Shown: positions 1 to 8,453 of the stretch, one piece after another | Numbering within the stretch: the stretch's first letter is position 1 | How the letters are laid out: every line of letters begins with the position of its first letter | Translations under genes and position numbers: made by a program | DNA from: Micromonospora sp. LH3U1 | GTDB taxonomy: Bacteria; Actinomycetota; Actinomycetes; Mycobacteriales; Micromonosporaceae | Direction: 5' to 3' | Assembly: GCF_028475105.1 (NCBI RefSeq) | Contig: NZ_CP116936.1 | Coordinates: 6,137,501 to 6,201,500 of the forward strand | DNA: 64,000 nt | The notes under the pieces: generated by a model | What the model was told of the DNA's origin: nothing | The model's database searches: none | Seen by the model: only the letters and a program-made list of their open reading frames with translations

Positions 1-1386
1 GGCGCCCGGTACGCCGACGCCCGGGTGATGCACCGCCGCTACGAGTCGATGACCGCGCGCAACGGCGACGTGGAGGAGCTGACCCAGGACGAGAGCATCG
101 GGCTCGGTGTCCGGGCGCTGGTCGGGGCCAGTTGGGGCTTCTACGCCGTACCCGATCTCTCGGACGCCGCGGCCCGCGACGCCGGCCGTCGTGCGACGCG
201 GACGGCCATGGCGAGCGCCCGGGTGCCCGGCCCGCCGGTCGACCTGGTCGCGGTCGAAGCGGTCACCGCGAGCTGGGCCTCCGGTTGTCAGATCGATCCG
301 CTCGGGGTGCCCCTGTCGGACAAGGGCGATCTGCTGGTCGGCGCGACCCGCACGATGGCCGAGCACGGCGCGGACCTGGCCGAGGGCCTGTACCAGATCT
401 GGGACACCGCGAAGTGGTTCGTCTCCAGCGAGGGCCACCGGATCGACCAGCGGATCCGCGAGTGCGGCGGCGGCATCTCCGCCACCTCGATCGGCGATGG
501 TGAGACGCAACGCCGGTCCTGGCCGAGTTACCGGGGGCAGTACGGCACCACCGGCTGGGAGCTGGTCGAGTCGCTCGACCTGGCCGCGCACGCCGCACAG
601 ATCGCCGAGGAGTCCCGGGCTCTGCTCACCGCGCCGCTCTGCCCGGCCGGCGAGACGGATCTGATCCTCGGCGGCGAGCAGCTCGCCCTGCAGATCCACG
701 AATCGGTCGGGCACGCCATCGAGCTGGACCGGATCCTCGGCTGGGAGGCCGCGTTCGCCGGCACGTCCTGGCTGGACCTGGCCCAGCTCGGCTCCCTGCG
801 CTACGGCTCGGAGCTGATGAACATCACCATCGACCCGACGATCCCGGGCGCGCTGGGCAGCTTCGGCTTCGACGACGAGGGCTCCCCGGCGGTCAAGCGG
901 GACGCGGTCCGCGACGGTCGCTGGGTGGGTGTGCTCGCCGGCCGGGACTCCGCCGCCATGGCCAGCCTCGACTACGGCGGCAGCGTCCGGGCCGACGGGT
1001 GGGCCCGGCTGCCCATGGTGCGGATGACCAACGTCGGCCTGGAACCCGGCCCGCACACCCTGGAGGAGATCATCGCGGCCACGGACGACGGCGTGTTGAT
1101 GGACCTCAACCGGTCCTGGTCCATCGACGACAAGCGGCTCAACTTCCAGTTCGGCTGCGAGGTCGGCTGGGAGATCAAGAAGGGTCGGCGGGGGCGGATG
1201 CTGCGCAACCCCACCTACACGGGGATCGGCCCGCTCTTCTGGCGGTCGATGGACATGCTCTCCGGCGAGACGGTCTCCTGGGGGACGCCCAACTGCGGCA
1301 AGGGCCAGCCCGGCCAGGTCGGGCACACCGGCCATCCGGCCGCGCCGGCCCGCTTCCGCAACGTCCGGGTGGGGGTGTCGGCGTGA
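1..1386 (+). CDS. tldD: TldD metallopeptidase, 5' end cut by window edge
   Basis: Large catalytic subunit of the TldD/TldE (PmbA) zinc metalloprotease, which in other bacteria digests unfolded peptides such as modified peptide precursors and the CcdA antitoxin. The frame is open from the first base of the window, so the start lies upstream; 461 residues are present. The zinc motif HExxxH is visible as HESVGH about 233 residues into the visible part, followed by the Gly-rich C-terminal regions usual for the family. The stop overlaps the GTG start of the next gene by four bases (GTGA), so the two are translationally coupled. Identification is firm; the substrate is unknown. Confidence 0.93.
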   Translation, partial: GARYADARVMHRRYESMTARNGDVEELTQDESIGLGVRALVGASWGFYAVPDLSDAAARDAGRRATRTAMASARVPGPPVDLVAVEAVTASWASGCQIDPLGVPLSDKGDLLVGATRTMAEHGADLAEGLYQIWDTAKWFVSSEGHRIDQRIRECGGGISATSIGDGETQRRSWPSYRGQYGTTGWELVESLDLAAHAAQIAEESRALLTAPLCPAGETDLILGGEQLALQIHESVGHAIELDRILGWEAAFAGTSWLDLAQLGSLRYGSELMNITIDPTIPGALGSFGFDDEGSPAVKRDAVRDGRWVGVLAGRDSAAMASLDYGGSVRADGWARLPMVRMTNVGLEPGPHTLEEIIAATDDGVLMDLNRSWSIDDKRLNFQFGCEVGWEIKKGRRGRMLRNPTYTGIGPLFWRSMDMLSGETVSWGTPNCGKGQPGQVGHTGHPAAPARFRNVRVGVSA

Positions 1387-2795
1387 GCGCGAATCGGTCG
1401 ACGGAGTTGGAGCTGGCCGGGCAGGTCATCGAGCTGGTCCGGCGCCTCGGCGGTCCGGGCGCGCAGGCCGACGCCGTGGTGACTCGGGCGGACCTGGCGC
1501 TGACCCGGTTCGCCAATTCGGCCATTCACCAGAACGTCGCGGAGTCGTCCGTCGGGGTCCGGCTGCGGCTGCACGTCGACGGTCGGACCGCCGCCGGCAG
1601 CGGCAGCGTGGTCACGGCCGACGGGCTGCGCGCCCTGGTCGAGCGCACCCTGGCCGCGGCGCGGCTCTGCCCGCCCGACCCGGGCTGGCCAGGGCTGACA
1701 CCGCCCACGCCCACACCGGACGCGCCGCCCGTCGACGAGGCCACCGCGCACGCCGAGCCGGATCAGCGTGCCGACCGGGTCGGCGCGTTCGTGGCCGCCG
1801 CCGGGGGCCTCAGCACGGCCGGCTACTGCCGCACCGCGCACCGCTCGTCGGCGTTCGCCAACTCGGCCGGGCACACGGCGTACGGCCGCTCGGTGGAGGC
1901 CGCGATGGACGGCATCGCCCGCCGCGACGGCGCGGACGGGGTGGCCCGGCGCTGCGCCGACCGGCTGTCCGACCTCGACGGCGCCGAGTTGGGCGCGCAG
2001 GCCGCGGCGAAGGCGCAGGCGGCGGCCGACCCTGCTGAGCTGCCGCCGGGGCGCTACGAGGTGGTGTTCGAGCCGGCTGCCGTGGCGGACCTGTTGCAGA
2101 ACCTCTCCTGGTACGGCTTCAACGGCAAGCGGTACGCCGAGCGGCAGTCGTTCGCCGAGCCGGGGGCGGCCCAGTTCGACTCGACGGTGACCCTGGTGGA
2201 CGATCCGCTGGGCGCGTCGGGGCTGCCGTTCGACGCGGAGGGCACCGCTCGACGGGCGTTGACCCTGGTCGAGGCGGGCACCACCCGGGCGCTGGCGCAC
2301 GACCGACGGACCGCTGTCGAGGCGGGTGCGGAGTCCACCGGGCACGCGGTCGCGGGCGGTGCCACCTGGGGCCCGATGGCTCGCAACCTGCGCCTGTCCG
2401 GCGCGGCGGCCGGTCCGGCCAGCGCGGTGGGCCGCAGCACCACCGGCGGGGCCGCCGGCGCGGTGGTCGACGCGGACACCGCGGCACTGGTCGCCGGAGT
2501 ACGCCGAGGGTTGCTGGTCACCGATCTCTGGTACACGCGGGTGCTCGACCCGAAGAGCCTCGTCGTCACCGGGTTGACCCGCAACGGCGTCTGGCTGATC
2601 GAGGACGGCACGGTCGTGCGCGCGGTCCGCGACCTGCGGTTCACCGAGTCGTACCCGCGGGCGCTCGGGCCGGGGGCCGTGTTGGGGCTGGGCACGCGGG
2701 CGGTGCGCCAACCGGATCGGGTGGACGGTGCGTGGTGGGCGGCGCCCTCGCTGCGACTGGCCTCCTGGCACTTCACCGGAGGAGCCTCCGGCTGA
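1383..2795 (+). CDS. tldE: TldE/PmbA-family metallopeptidase partner
   Basis: Second subunit of the TldD/TldE protease, 470 residues. It starts at a GTG overlapping the tldD stop (GTGA). The N-terminal half (VSANRSTELELAGQVIELV...) and the C-terminal Gly/Ala-rich half align in character with PmbA. As expected for TldE it lacks the HExxxH zinc motif, so catalysis would reside in TldD. A longer frame-open region reaches back to 999 but lies inside tldD and is a shadow. No gene for a modified-peptide substrate was seen within the window, so the physiological target is open. Confidence 0.9.
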   Translation: MSANRSTELELAGQVIELVRRLGGPGAQADAVVTRADLALTRFANSAIHQNVAESSVGVRLRLHVDGRTAAGSGSVVTADGLRALVERTLAAARLCPPDPGWPGLTPPTPTPDAPPVDEATAHAEPDQRADRVGAFVAAAGGLSTAGYCRTAHRSSAFANSAGHTAYGRSVEAAMDGIARRDGADGVARRCADRLSDLDGAELGAQAAAKAQAAADPAELPPGRYEVVFEPAAVADLLQNLSWYGFNGKRYAERQSFAEPGAAQFDSTVTLVDDPLGASGLPFDAEGTARRALTLVEAGTTRALAHDRRTAVEAGAESTGHAVAGGATWGPMARNLRLSGAAAGPASAVGRSTTGGAAGAVVDADTAALVAGVRRGLLVTDLWYTRVLDPKSLVVTGLTRNGVWLIEDGTVVRAVRDLRFTESYPRALGPGAVLGLGTRAVRQPDRVDGAWWAAPSLRLASWHFTGGASG

Positions 2796-3049
2796 ACGGG
2801 AGTGACGTTCTTAACAACGCTCCATCGATCGGCGTGCCGAGGCTTTTCCGCAGGCCAGACACACGGGACACTCCCTTGCGCGGACGGCCCGCAGAGATCG
2901 GCGTAACGTGTGTCACTTAGCTGCGTCGGTCGATCCGGCGTGGTCGTTGGTGTGCGCATGACGTGGCAGCGGGTGCGGGTTCGCCGGTCCGCGTGCCGAC
3001 CGGAGAAAGATCAGCCCGCCCGTACGGGCCCGTCGAGGAGACGACTCGA
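2796..3049. other. Intergenic region upstream of the sdh operon
   Basis: 254 bases separate tldE from sdhC. The region must hold the sdhCAB promoter, but I could not pick one -10/-35 pair with confidence. The Shine-Dalgarno GAGGAG at 3035-3040, nine bases before ATG 3050, decides the sdhC start against the upstream in-frame codon at 2963. Confidence 0.4.
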
Positions 3050-3856
3050 ATGACTTCAACGGCAACGAAGCCGCGGGGAGCGCGGGCGCGCGCTGCCATC
3101 GCGGCGAAGACGTTGCGTACCGACCGCTGGTGGTTCGCCCCGCTGATCACCGTGATCGGGCTCAGCGCCTGGGTCGCGTACGCGACGGTCCGGGTCTTCA
3201 TGCACAAGTGGTACTGGGTGGACCAGTACCACTACCTGACCCCGTTCTACTCCCCGTGTGTGACCGACCGGTGTGTCGAGGAAGCCTCGCACTTCGGCCG
3301 GTTCCTGCCGGGCTGGTGGATCATCCCGGACGCCGCGCTGACCCTGCCGTTCCTGCTGCTGTTCCGGCTCACCTGCTACTACTACCGCAAGGCCTACTAC
3401 CGGTCGTTCTGGCTGTCGCCGCCGGCCTGCGCCGTCCCGGACGGTCACAAGGAGTACGGCGGTGAGACCCGCTTCCCGCTGCTCGGTCAGAACCTGCACC
3501 GCTACTTCTTCTACGCCGCCGCGATCATCTCGCTGATCAACACCTGGGACGCGATCCTCGCCTTCCACTCGCCAAAGGGCTTCGGCTTCGGGCTGGGCAA
3601 CATCATCCTGCTGCTCAACGTGGTGATGCTCTGGGCGTACACGATCTCCTGCCACTCCTGCCGGCACATCATCGGCGGCCGGCTCAAGCACTTCTCCAAG
3701 CACCCGGTGCGGTACAAGGCCTGGACGTTCGTCTCGGCGTTGAACGTCCGGCACATGCAGCTCGCCTGGATCACCCTCGGCACCCTGGCGCTGGCCGACT
3801 TCTACATCATGGCGCTCGCTGCCGGCTGGTTCTCCGACCTGCGGTTCATCAACTAA
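3050..3856 (+). CDS. sdhC: Succinate dehydrogenase membrane anchor (Sdh1-type SdhC)
   Basis: Single membrane subunit of an actinobacterial succinate:menaquinone oxidoreductase, 268 residues. About five hydrophobic segments are visible, near residues 28-50, 90-110, 152-172, 180-200 and 238-258. A Cys/His cluster CHSCRH lies at 201-206, with further candidates C127, H133 and H150. In the mycobacterial Sdh1 complex the equivalent subunit was reported to carry a membrane-embedded Rieske-type 2Fe-2S cluster rather than relying on haem; the CHxCxH cluster is consistent with that, though I have not matched individual ligands. First gene of sdhCAB, 12 bases before sdhA. Confidence 0.88.
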   Translation: MTSTATKPRGARARAAIAAKTLRTDRWWFAPLITVIGLSAWVAYATVRVFMHKWYWVDQYHYLTPFYSPCVTDRCVEEASHFGRFLPGWWIIPDAALTLPFLLLFRLTCYYYRKAYYRSFWLSPPACAVPDGHKEYGGETRFPLLGQNLHRYFFYAAAIISLINTWDAILAFHSPKGFGFGLGNIILLLNVVMLWAYTISCHSCRHIIGGRLKHFSKHPVRYKAWTFVSALNVRHMQLAWITLGTLALADFYIMALAAGWFSDLRFIN

Positions 3857-3868
3857 AGGGCCCCTGAC

Positions 3869-5797
3869 ATGACCACAACCACTCGCATCGAACGACACCA
3901 CTACGACGTCGTCGTCATCGGGGCCGGCGGCGCCGGTCTGCGCGCGGCCATCGAGGCCCGGCTCGCCGGCAAGAAGACCGCGATCATCTCCAAGTCGCTC
4001 TTCGGCAAGGCGCACACGGTGATGGCCGAGGGCGGCGCGGCCGCCGCGATGGGCAACGTGAACAGCCGGGACAACTGGCAGGTGCACTTCCGCGACACCA
4101 TGCGCGGCGGCAAGTTCCTCAACAACTTCCGGATGGCCGAGCTGCACGCGAAGGAGTCGCCGCAGCGGATCTGGGAGCTGGAGACGTACGGTGCGCTCTT
4201 CGACCGCACCAAGGACGGCAAGATCTCCCAGCGCAACTTCGGCGGCCACGAGTACCCGCGCCTGGCGCACGTTGGCGACCGGACCGGCCTGGAGCTGATC
4301 CGCACCCTCCAGCAGAAGATCGTCTCGCTCCAGCAGGAGGACCAGCGGGAGTTCGGCTCGTACGACGCCCGGATCAAGGTGTTCTCCGAGACCACCATCA
4401 CCGAGCTGCTGCTCGACGGTGACCGGGTCGCCGGCGCGTTCGGCTACTACCGCGAGTCCGGGGAGTTCGTTCTCTTCGAGGCGCCGGCCGTCGTGCTGGC
4501 CACCGGTGGCGTCGGACGCTCCTACAAGGTCACCTCGAACTCCTGGGAGTACACCGGGGACGGGCACGCGTTGGCGCTGCGCGCCGGGGCGACGCTGATC
4601 AACATGGAGTTCCTCCAGTTCCACCCGACCGGCATGGTCTGGCCGCCCTCGGTGAAGGGCATCCTGGTCACCGAATCGGTACGCGGCGACGGTGGCGTGC
4701 TGAAGAACTCCGACGGCAAGCGGTTCATGTTCGACTACGTCCCCGACGTCTTCCGCAAGCAGTACGCGGAGACCGAGGAAGAGGCGGACCGCTGGTACAC
4801 CGACCCGGACAACAACCGGCGTCCGCCGGAGCTGCTGCCCCGCGACGAGGTGGCCCGCGCGATCAACAGCGAGGTCAAGGCCGGCCGGGGCTCCCCCGCC
4901 GGTGGCGTCTTCCTGGACATTGCGAGCCGGCGCTCGGCCGACGAGATCCGCCGACGGCTGCCGTCGATGTACCACCAGTTCAAGGAACTGGCCGACGTCG
5001 ACATCACCGCTGAGCCGATGGAGGTCGGGCCGACCTGCCACTACGTGATGGGCGGCGTGGAGGTCGACCCGGACTCGGCTGCGGCCTTCGGCCACGTACG
5101 CGGGCTGTTCGCCGCCGGTGAGGTCTCCGGTGGCATGCACGGCTCCAACCGACTGGGCGGCAACTCCCTGTCCGACCTGCTGGTCTTCGGCAAGCGGGCG
5201 GGCGGGCACGCGGCCAGCTACGCCGACGGGCTGGCCGCCCGGCCGAAGGTGGCCGTGGACGCGGTCGAGGCTGCCGTGGAGACCGCGCTCGCGCCGCTGC
5301 AGCGGGACACCGGCGAGAACCCGTACACCCTGCAGCAGGACCTCCAGGCGGTCATGGGTGACCTGGTGGGCATCATCCGGCGCGAGGGTGAGCTGGCCGA
5401 CGCGCTCGTCCGGCTGGCCGAGCTGCGGGAGCGGGTGGCCAAGGTGAGCGCGGCCGGCGGCCGTCGCTACAACCCGGGTTGGCACCTGGCTCTGGACCTG
5501 CGCAACATGCTGGTGGTCTCGGAGTGCACCGCGAAGGCGGCGCTGGAGCGGCAGGAGTCGCGCGGCGGGCACACCCGGGAGGACTATCCGGCGATGGAGC
5601 CGAAGTGGCGGCAGGTGAACCTGGTCTGCGCGCTGGACGGCGACACCGTGCAGCTGACCCGCAAGCCGCTGCCGAAGATGCGGCCCGAGCTGATCGGCCT
5701 CTTCGACCGGGTCGAGCTGGGCAAATACCTCACCGACGAGGAGCTCGCCGACTTTGACGCTCTCGTCGCCGACGCTGGAGAGGCGGACAACCGATGA
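3869..5797 (+). CDS. sdhA: Succinate dehydrogenase flavoprotein subunit
   Basis: FAD subunit of succinate dehydrogenase (succinate to fumarate, TCA cycle and respiratory chain), 642 residues, full length. The Rossmann motif GAGGAGLRAA is near residue 18, the likely covalent-FAD histidine is H49 in the KAHTVMAEGG context, and the substrate-site HPTG and HYVMGG motifs are present. It follows sdhC by 12 bases with AAAGGG as ribosome site, and its stop overlaps the sdhB start by four bases (ATGA). With sdhC and sdhB it forms one transcription unit facing inner-membrane menaquinone. Confidence 0.97.
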   Translation: MTTTTRIERHHYDVVVIGAGGAGLRAAIEARLAGKKTAIISKSLFGKAHTVMAEGGAAAAMGNVNSRDNWQVHFRDTMRGGKFLNNFRMAELHAKESPQRIWELETYGALFDRTKDGKISQRNFGGHEYPRLAHVGDRTGLELIRTLQQKIVSLQQEDQREFGSYDARIKVFSETTITELLLDGDRVAGAFGYYRESGEFVLFEAPAVVLATGGVGRSYKVTSNSWEYTGDGHALALRAGATLINMEFLQFHPTGMVWPPSVKGILVTESVRGDGGVLKNSDGKRFMFDYVPDVFRKQYAETEEEADRWYTDPDNNRRPPELLPRDEVARAINSEVKAGRGSPAGGVFLDIASRRSADEIRRRLPSMYHQFKELADVDITAEPMEVGPTCHYVMGGVEVDPDSAAAFGHVRGLFAAGEVSGGMHGSNRLGGNSLSDLLVFGKRAGGHAASYADGLAARPKVAVDAVEAAVETALAPLQRDTGENPYTLQQDLQAVMGDLVGIIRREGELADALVRLAELRERVAKVSAAGGRRYNPGWHLALDLRNMLVVSECTAKAALERQESRGGHTREDYPAMEPKWRQVNLVCALDGDTVQLTRKPLPKMRPELIGLFDRVELGKYLTDEELADFDALVADAGEADNR

Positions 5798-6858
5798 GCG
5801 CGAAGCGTCAGTTCCGGATCTGGCGGGGCGACGAGACCGGCGGGGACCTGCAGGACTACATGGTGGAGGTGAACGAGGGCGAGGTCGTCCTCGACGTCAT
5901 CCACCGTCTGCAGGCGACCGACGCCCCCGACCTGGCCTGCCGGTGGAACTGCAAGGCCGGCAAGTGTGGTTCCTGCTCCATGGAGATCAACGGCAAGCCC
6001 CGGCTGGGCTGCATGACCCGGATGTCGACCTTCGGCGAGGAGGAGACCGTCACGGTCACCCCGCTGCGCACCTTCCCGGTCATCCGGGACCTGGTCACCG
6101 ACGTCTCGTTCAACTATGAGAAGGCACTGGAGACCCCGGCGTTCGCCCCGCCGGCGGACGTCGCACCGGGTGACTACCGGATGCAGCAGGTCGACGTCGA
6201 GCGCTCGCAGGAGTTCCGTAAGTGCATCGAGTGCTTCCTGTGCCAGACGGTCTGCCACGTGATCCGCGATCACGACGAGAACAAGCAGGCGTTCTCCGGC
6301 CCCCGGTACTTCATCCGGGCGGCCGAGCTGGACATGCACCCGCTGGACACCCGGACCGACCGCAAGGAGTACGCGCAGGCCGAACAGGGCCTCGGTTTCT
6401 GCAACATCACCAAGTGCTGCACCGAGGTCTGCCCCGAGCACATCAAGATCACTGACAACGGGATCATCCCCATGAAGGAACGGGTCGTCGACCGCAGGTA
6501 CGATCCCCTTGTGTGGCTTGGTAGCAAGATCTTCCGTCGGGGCGAGACTCCCCAGACCAGCGTGACCACCGCCCGTCAGGGCTCGACGTCGCCGGCTGCG
6601 GCCAGGGGCGGGGTGCACTCGCACGCGGGTGGCTCCCACGACCCGCGCGCCGAGGCGCAGGCGCAGAGTGGCGTCAACTGGGACCGGGAGGTGCCCCACC
6701 CGACCGCTCCGGCGGTCGACGACCGGGGCCGGTTGCCGCTGACCGAGCTCACCTTCGACCGGGCCGCCGCGCCGTCGCCGTTCGGCGACGACGTGACCTT
6801 CCCGCTGCCTCCGGAGCACCTCAACTTCGCGCACCCGGACCAGGACAACAAGCACTGA
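5794..6858 (+). CDS. sdhB: Succinate dehydrogenase iron-sulfur subunit with long C-terminal tail
   Basis: Electron-transfer subunit, 354 residues. The 2Fe-2S ligands are C53, C58, C61 and C73 (KAGKCGSC context). A CxxCxxCxxxC set lies at C144/C147/C150/C154 and a second at C203, C208/C209 and C213, for the 4Fe-4S and third clusters. The conserved core ends near residue 249 (PLVWLGSKIFRR). The remaining roughly 105 residues are a Pro/Ala/His/Asp-rich tail without recognisable domain; relatives I know end at about 250. The frame and codon use stay regular through the tail, so it appears translated. Starts at ATG overlapping the sdhA stop. Confidence 0.95.
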   Translation: MSAKRQFRIWRGDETGGDLQDYMVEVNEGEVVLDVIHRLQATDAPDLACRWNCKAGKCGSCSMEINGKPRLGCMTRMSTFGEEETVTVTPLRTFPVIRDLVTDVSFNYEKALETPAFAPPADVAPGDYRMQQVDVERSQEFRKCIECFLCQTVCHVIRDHDENKQAFSGPRYFIRAAELDMHPLDTRTDRKEYAQAEQGLGFCNITKCCTEVCPEHIKITDNGIIPMKERVVDRRYDPLVWLGSKIFRRGETPQTSVTTARQGSTSPAAARGGVHSHAGGSHDPRAEAQAQSGVNWDREVPHPTAPAVDDRGRLPLTELTFDRAAAPSPFGDDVTFPLPPEHLNFAHPDQDNKH

Positions 6859-6874
6859 CGAAGACCCACCTGAA

Positions 6875-6905
6875 CGAGGGCTACCGGCACTGCCGGTAGC
6901 CCTCG
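6875..6905 (+). terminator. Hairpin terminator after sdhB
   Basis: A perfect inverted repeat, CGAGGGCTACCGG pairing with CCGGTAGCCCTCG around a short loop, begins 17 bases after the sdhB stop. A stem this GC-rich directly after an operon is a likely intrinsic terminator, although it lacks a T run. Confidence 0.7.
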
Positions 6906-6931
6906 TCCCGTCTCCACCCCCGACCCTCGTG

Positions 6932-6992
6932 GTTGATCATGAAGTTATTGCCGCGCTCTACGGCGTGTCGCGGCAATAACTTCATGATCAAC
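6932..6992. repeat. Palindromic repeat family A, copy 1
   Basis: 24-bp perfect inverted arms (6932-6955 and 6969-6992) beginning GTTGATCATGAAGTTATTG, with a 13-base loop containing CGGCGTGT. It lies between the convergent sdhB and Nudix genes, just beyond the sdhB terminator, and G-rich sequence follows on the right. The same arms recur at about 23.79 and 43.36 kb. Confidence 0.9.
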
Positions 6993-7017
6993 GAGAGCTG
7001 GGGGTGGGGGTCAGGGG

Positions 7018-7455
7018 TTAGGGGGTTAGGAGGGGGCGGAGGGCCGCCACGATGGGAGCGTCGGCGGGGAGCCACGTGACCGAGTCCAGTTCGTCGGCAG
7101 CGAGCCAGCGGAGCCCCTCGTGTTCCAGGGCCTGCGGCTGGTCACCGCCGATCAGGCGGGCGGCGTAGACCTTGAGCACCGAACGGCCGTGCGCCATCCG
7201 CACATCGCGGCCGACCCGGTCGCCGATCTCGACGCGTACGGCCAACTCCTCGGCGCACTCCCGGACCAGCGCGTCGGTCTCGGCCTCCCCCGGCTCGACC
7301 TTGCCGCCCGGAAACTCCCACATTCCTGCCACCTCTGGCGGGGCGGCACGCGCACAGGCGAGCACCCGCCCGTCCCGGATGATCGCCGCACCGACGATCA
7401 CCTTCAGGTCCCGTCGCTCGGCCTGCCCGCCACCATTCGCCCGTTCGGTCCGCAC
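7018..7455 (-). CDS. Nudix hydrolase (MutT-like)
   Basis: 145-residue Nudix-fold pyrophosphohydrolase. The Nudix box GX5EX7REUXEEXGU is visible at residues 51-73 (G51, E57, R65-E66, E69-E70), with the final glycine-hydrophobic pair replaced by Ala-Val. The length and the MWEFPGGKVEPGE context resemble MutT-type 8-oxo-dGTP or CTP pyrophosphatases, but the substrate cannot be read from sequence. The annotated GTG start at 7455 gives about 17 residues before the conserved beta strand (LKVIVGAAII); a shorter start is possible. Convergent with sdhB across palindrome A copy 1. Confidence 0.85.
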   Translation of the reverse strand: MRTERANGGGQAERRDLKVIVGAAIIRDGRVLACARAAPPEVAGMWEFPGGKVEPGEAETDALVRECAEELAVRVEIGDRVGRDVRMAHGRSVLKVYAARLIGGDQPQALEHEGLRWLAADELDSVTWLPADAPIVAALRPLLTP

Positions 7456-7638
7456 GGGCGTCCAGGGTGCCAGATCAATCGGCGGTTTGGGTACCGTAGC
7501 CGTCCGCTAGGCCAATAAGACACGGAAGTGTGGGCGTGGACACCCCTTCCGAGCAGCGAGAGACTAGAGGACACCGACAAGACACGGGATGGCGACGATT
7601 TGGCCACGAGCCGGCAACGGCGCTTGGGGGGTGCGGTG

Positions 7639-7947
7639 ATGCGCGTGCTGTTCAACAGCAGGGCCAAGCACGACTACCTTGCCGACGCGTTGACCTTGCT
7701 ATCTGGTTGGACACGCGAAGGGGAGCAGATCCGACGGACGCTCGCGATCGACGATACCCAACACGCGGCACTAACTGAACGGGTCAAGGTGGTCGCGGAT
7801 GCGCTGCATCTGCGACCCGAGATCAGCCGTGGGTCCGACAGCACCCAGATCCGGGTCGGGCACGGCAACGGCGAGCCGCTGACCGAGGGCGAGGTCCTGT
7901 TGGCCGCCCGCATCGAGGACGCATATCGAGCAGTCACCGAGTCCTGA
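7639..7947 (+). CDS. Pterin-4a-carbinolamine dehydratase-like protein
   Basis: 102 residues from ATG 7639 (a GTG three bases earlier is also possible; the open frame extends back to 7528 without a good ribosome site). The pattern GW...L...F/L-helix...VAD/A...P-E-I...I-R-V-G-H...LTEGEVLLAARIEDAYRAV follows the small dehydratase (PCD/DCoH) fold. The catalytic N-H-H-P stretch is replaced by H-L-R-P, while the later strand histidine (VGH) remains. It may be a divergent, possibly non-catalytic family member. No phenylalanine hydroxylase or pterin gene lies nearby. Family assignment moderate, function unknown. Confidence 0.55.
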   Translation: MRVLFNSRAKHDYLADALTLLSGWTREGEQIRRTLAIDDTQHAALTERVKVVADALHLRPEISRGSDSTQIRVGHGNGEPLTEGEVLLAARIEDAYRAVTES

Positions 7948-8045
7948 GGTTTCCCTGAAAGGCACCAGGGTACGTATTCGGTGCGGGAGCAGACAACATG
8001 GTTGCAACCCGGACTGATTTCCCCTTTTGCACTTCAGGAGCTGAT

Positions 8046-8375
8046 ATGACCACCCCCACGCCCACGAAGAACCACGGCACCGACCACGTCGAGCACGCTG
8101 GCCAGCACGATGTCCGCCGCGTGCACCGCCACGGCGACGAGACAAAGCCCTCGTGGAAGACCACCGAGCTCGCGATCTACGTGCTCGCCGTCATCGGCGT
8201 GCTGATCGCTTCGAACGCCGTCGGCGATGGTGCCGCCGACAACGGCGCGGACTACTTCGCCGCCGACAAGGCGTGGTGGTACATCACCCTGCTCACCATC
8301 GGCTACCTGGTGAGCCGCGGTCTGGCCAAGTCCGGCAGCCGCAGCGCGGACCACGACCCGCGCAGCGACCACTGA
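8046..8375 (+). CDS. Small two-helix membrane protein, unknown function
   Basis: 109 residues. ATG 8046 is preceded by AGGAG at 8036-8040, which decides the start against the upstream in-frame ATG at 7998. A His/charged N-terminal third (about 38 residues) is followed by two hydrophobic segments, roughly residues 40-55 and 76-90, and a charged tail ending in Asp/His. I recognise no family. A strong hairpin follows immediately, so it is probably a single-gene unit. Confidence 0.7.
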   Translation: MTTPTPTKNHGTDHVEHAGQHDVRRVHRHGDETKPSWKTTELAIYVLAVIGVLIASNAVGDGAADNGADYFAADKAWWYITLLTIGYLVSRGLAKSGSRSADHDPRSDH

Positions 8376-8385
8376 CGTACCCCAG

Positions 8386-8429
8386 AAGCCCCGCGCTTCC
8401 CGTTCTTGGACGGGAGACGCGGGGCTTCC
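8386..8429. terminator. Bidirectional hairpin terminator
   Basis: GAAGCCCCGCG (8386-8396) pairs with CGCGGGGCTTC (8419-8429), and an inner TCCCGT/ACGGGA extends the stem. It lies between the convergent small membrane protein gene and the VOC gene. Confidence 0.8.
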
Positions 8430-8453
8430 GCATGTCGCCGGGCAGTTCGGGGC

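Noticed and set aside
1215..2771. 518-residue open frame opposite tldE
   Set aside because: Antisense shadow of tldE with repetitive Arg/Gly composition.
3056..5572. 838-residue open frame opposite sdhC/sdhA
   Set aside because: Same GC-bias effect; both sdh genes are unmistakable and the antisense product shows no domain.
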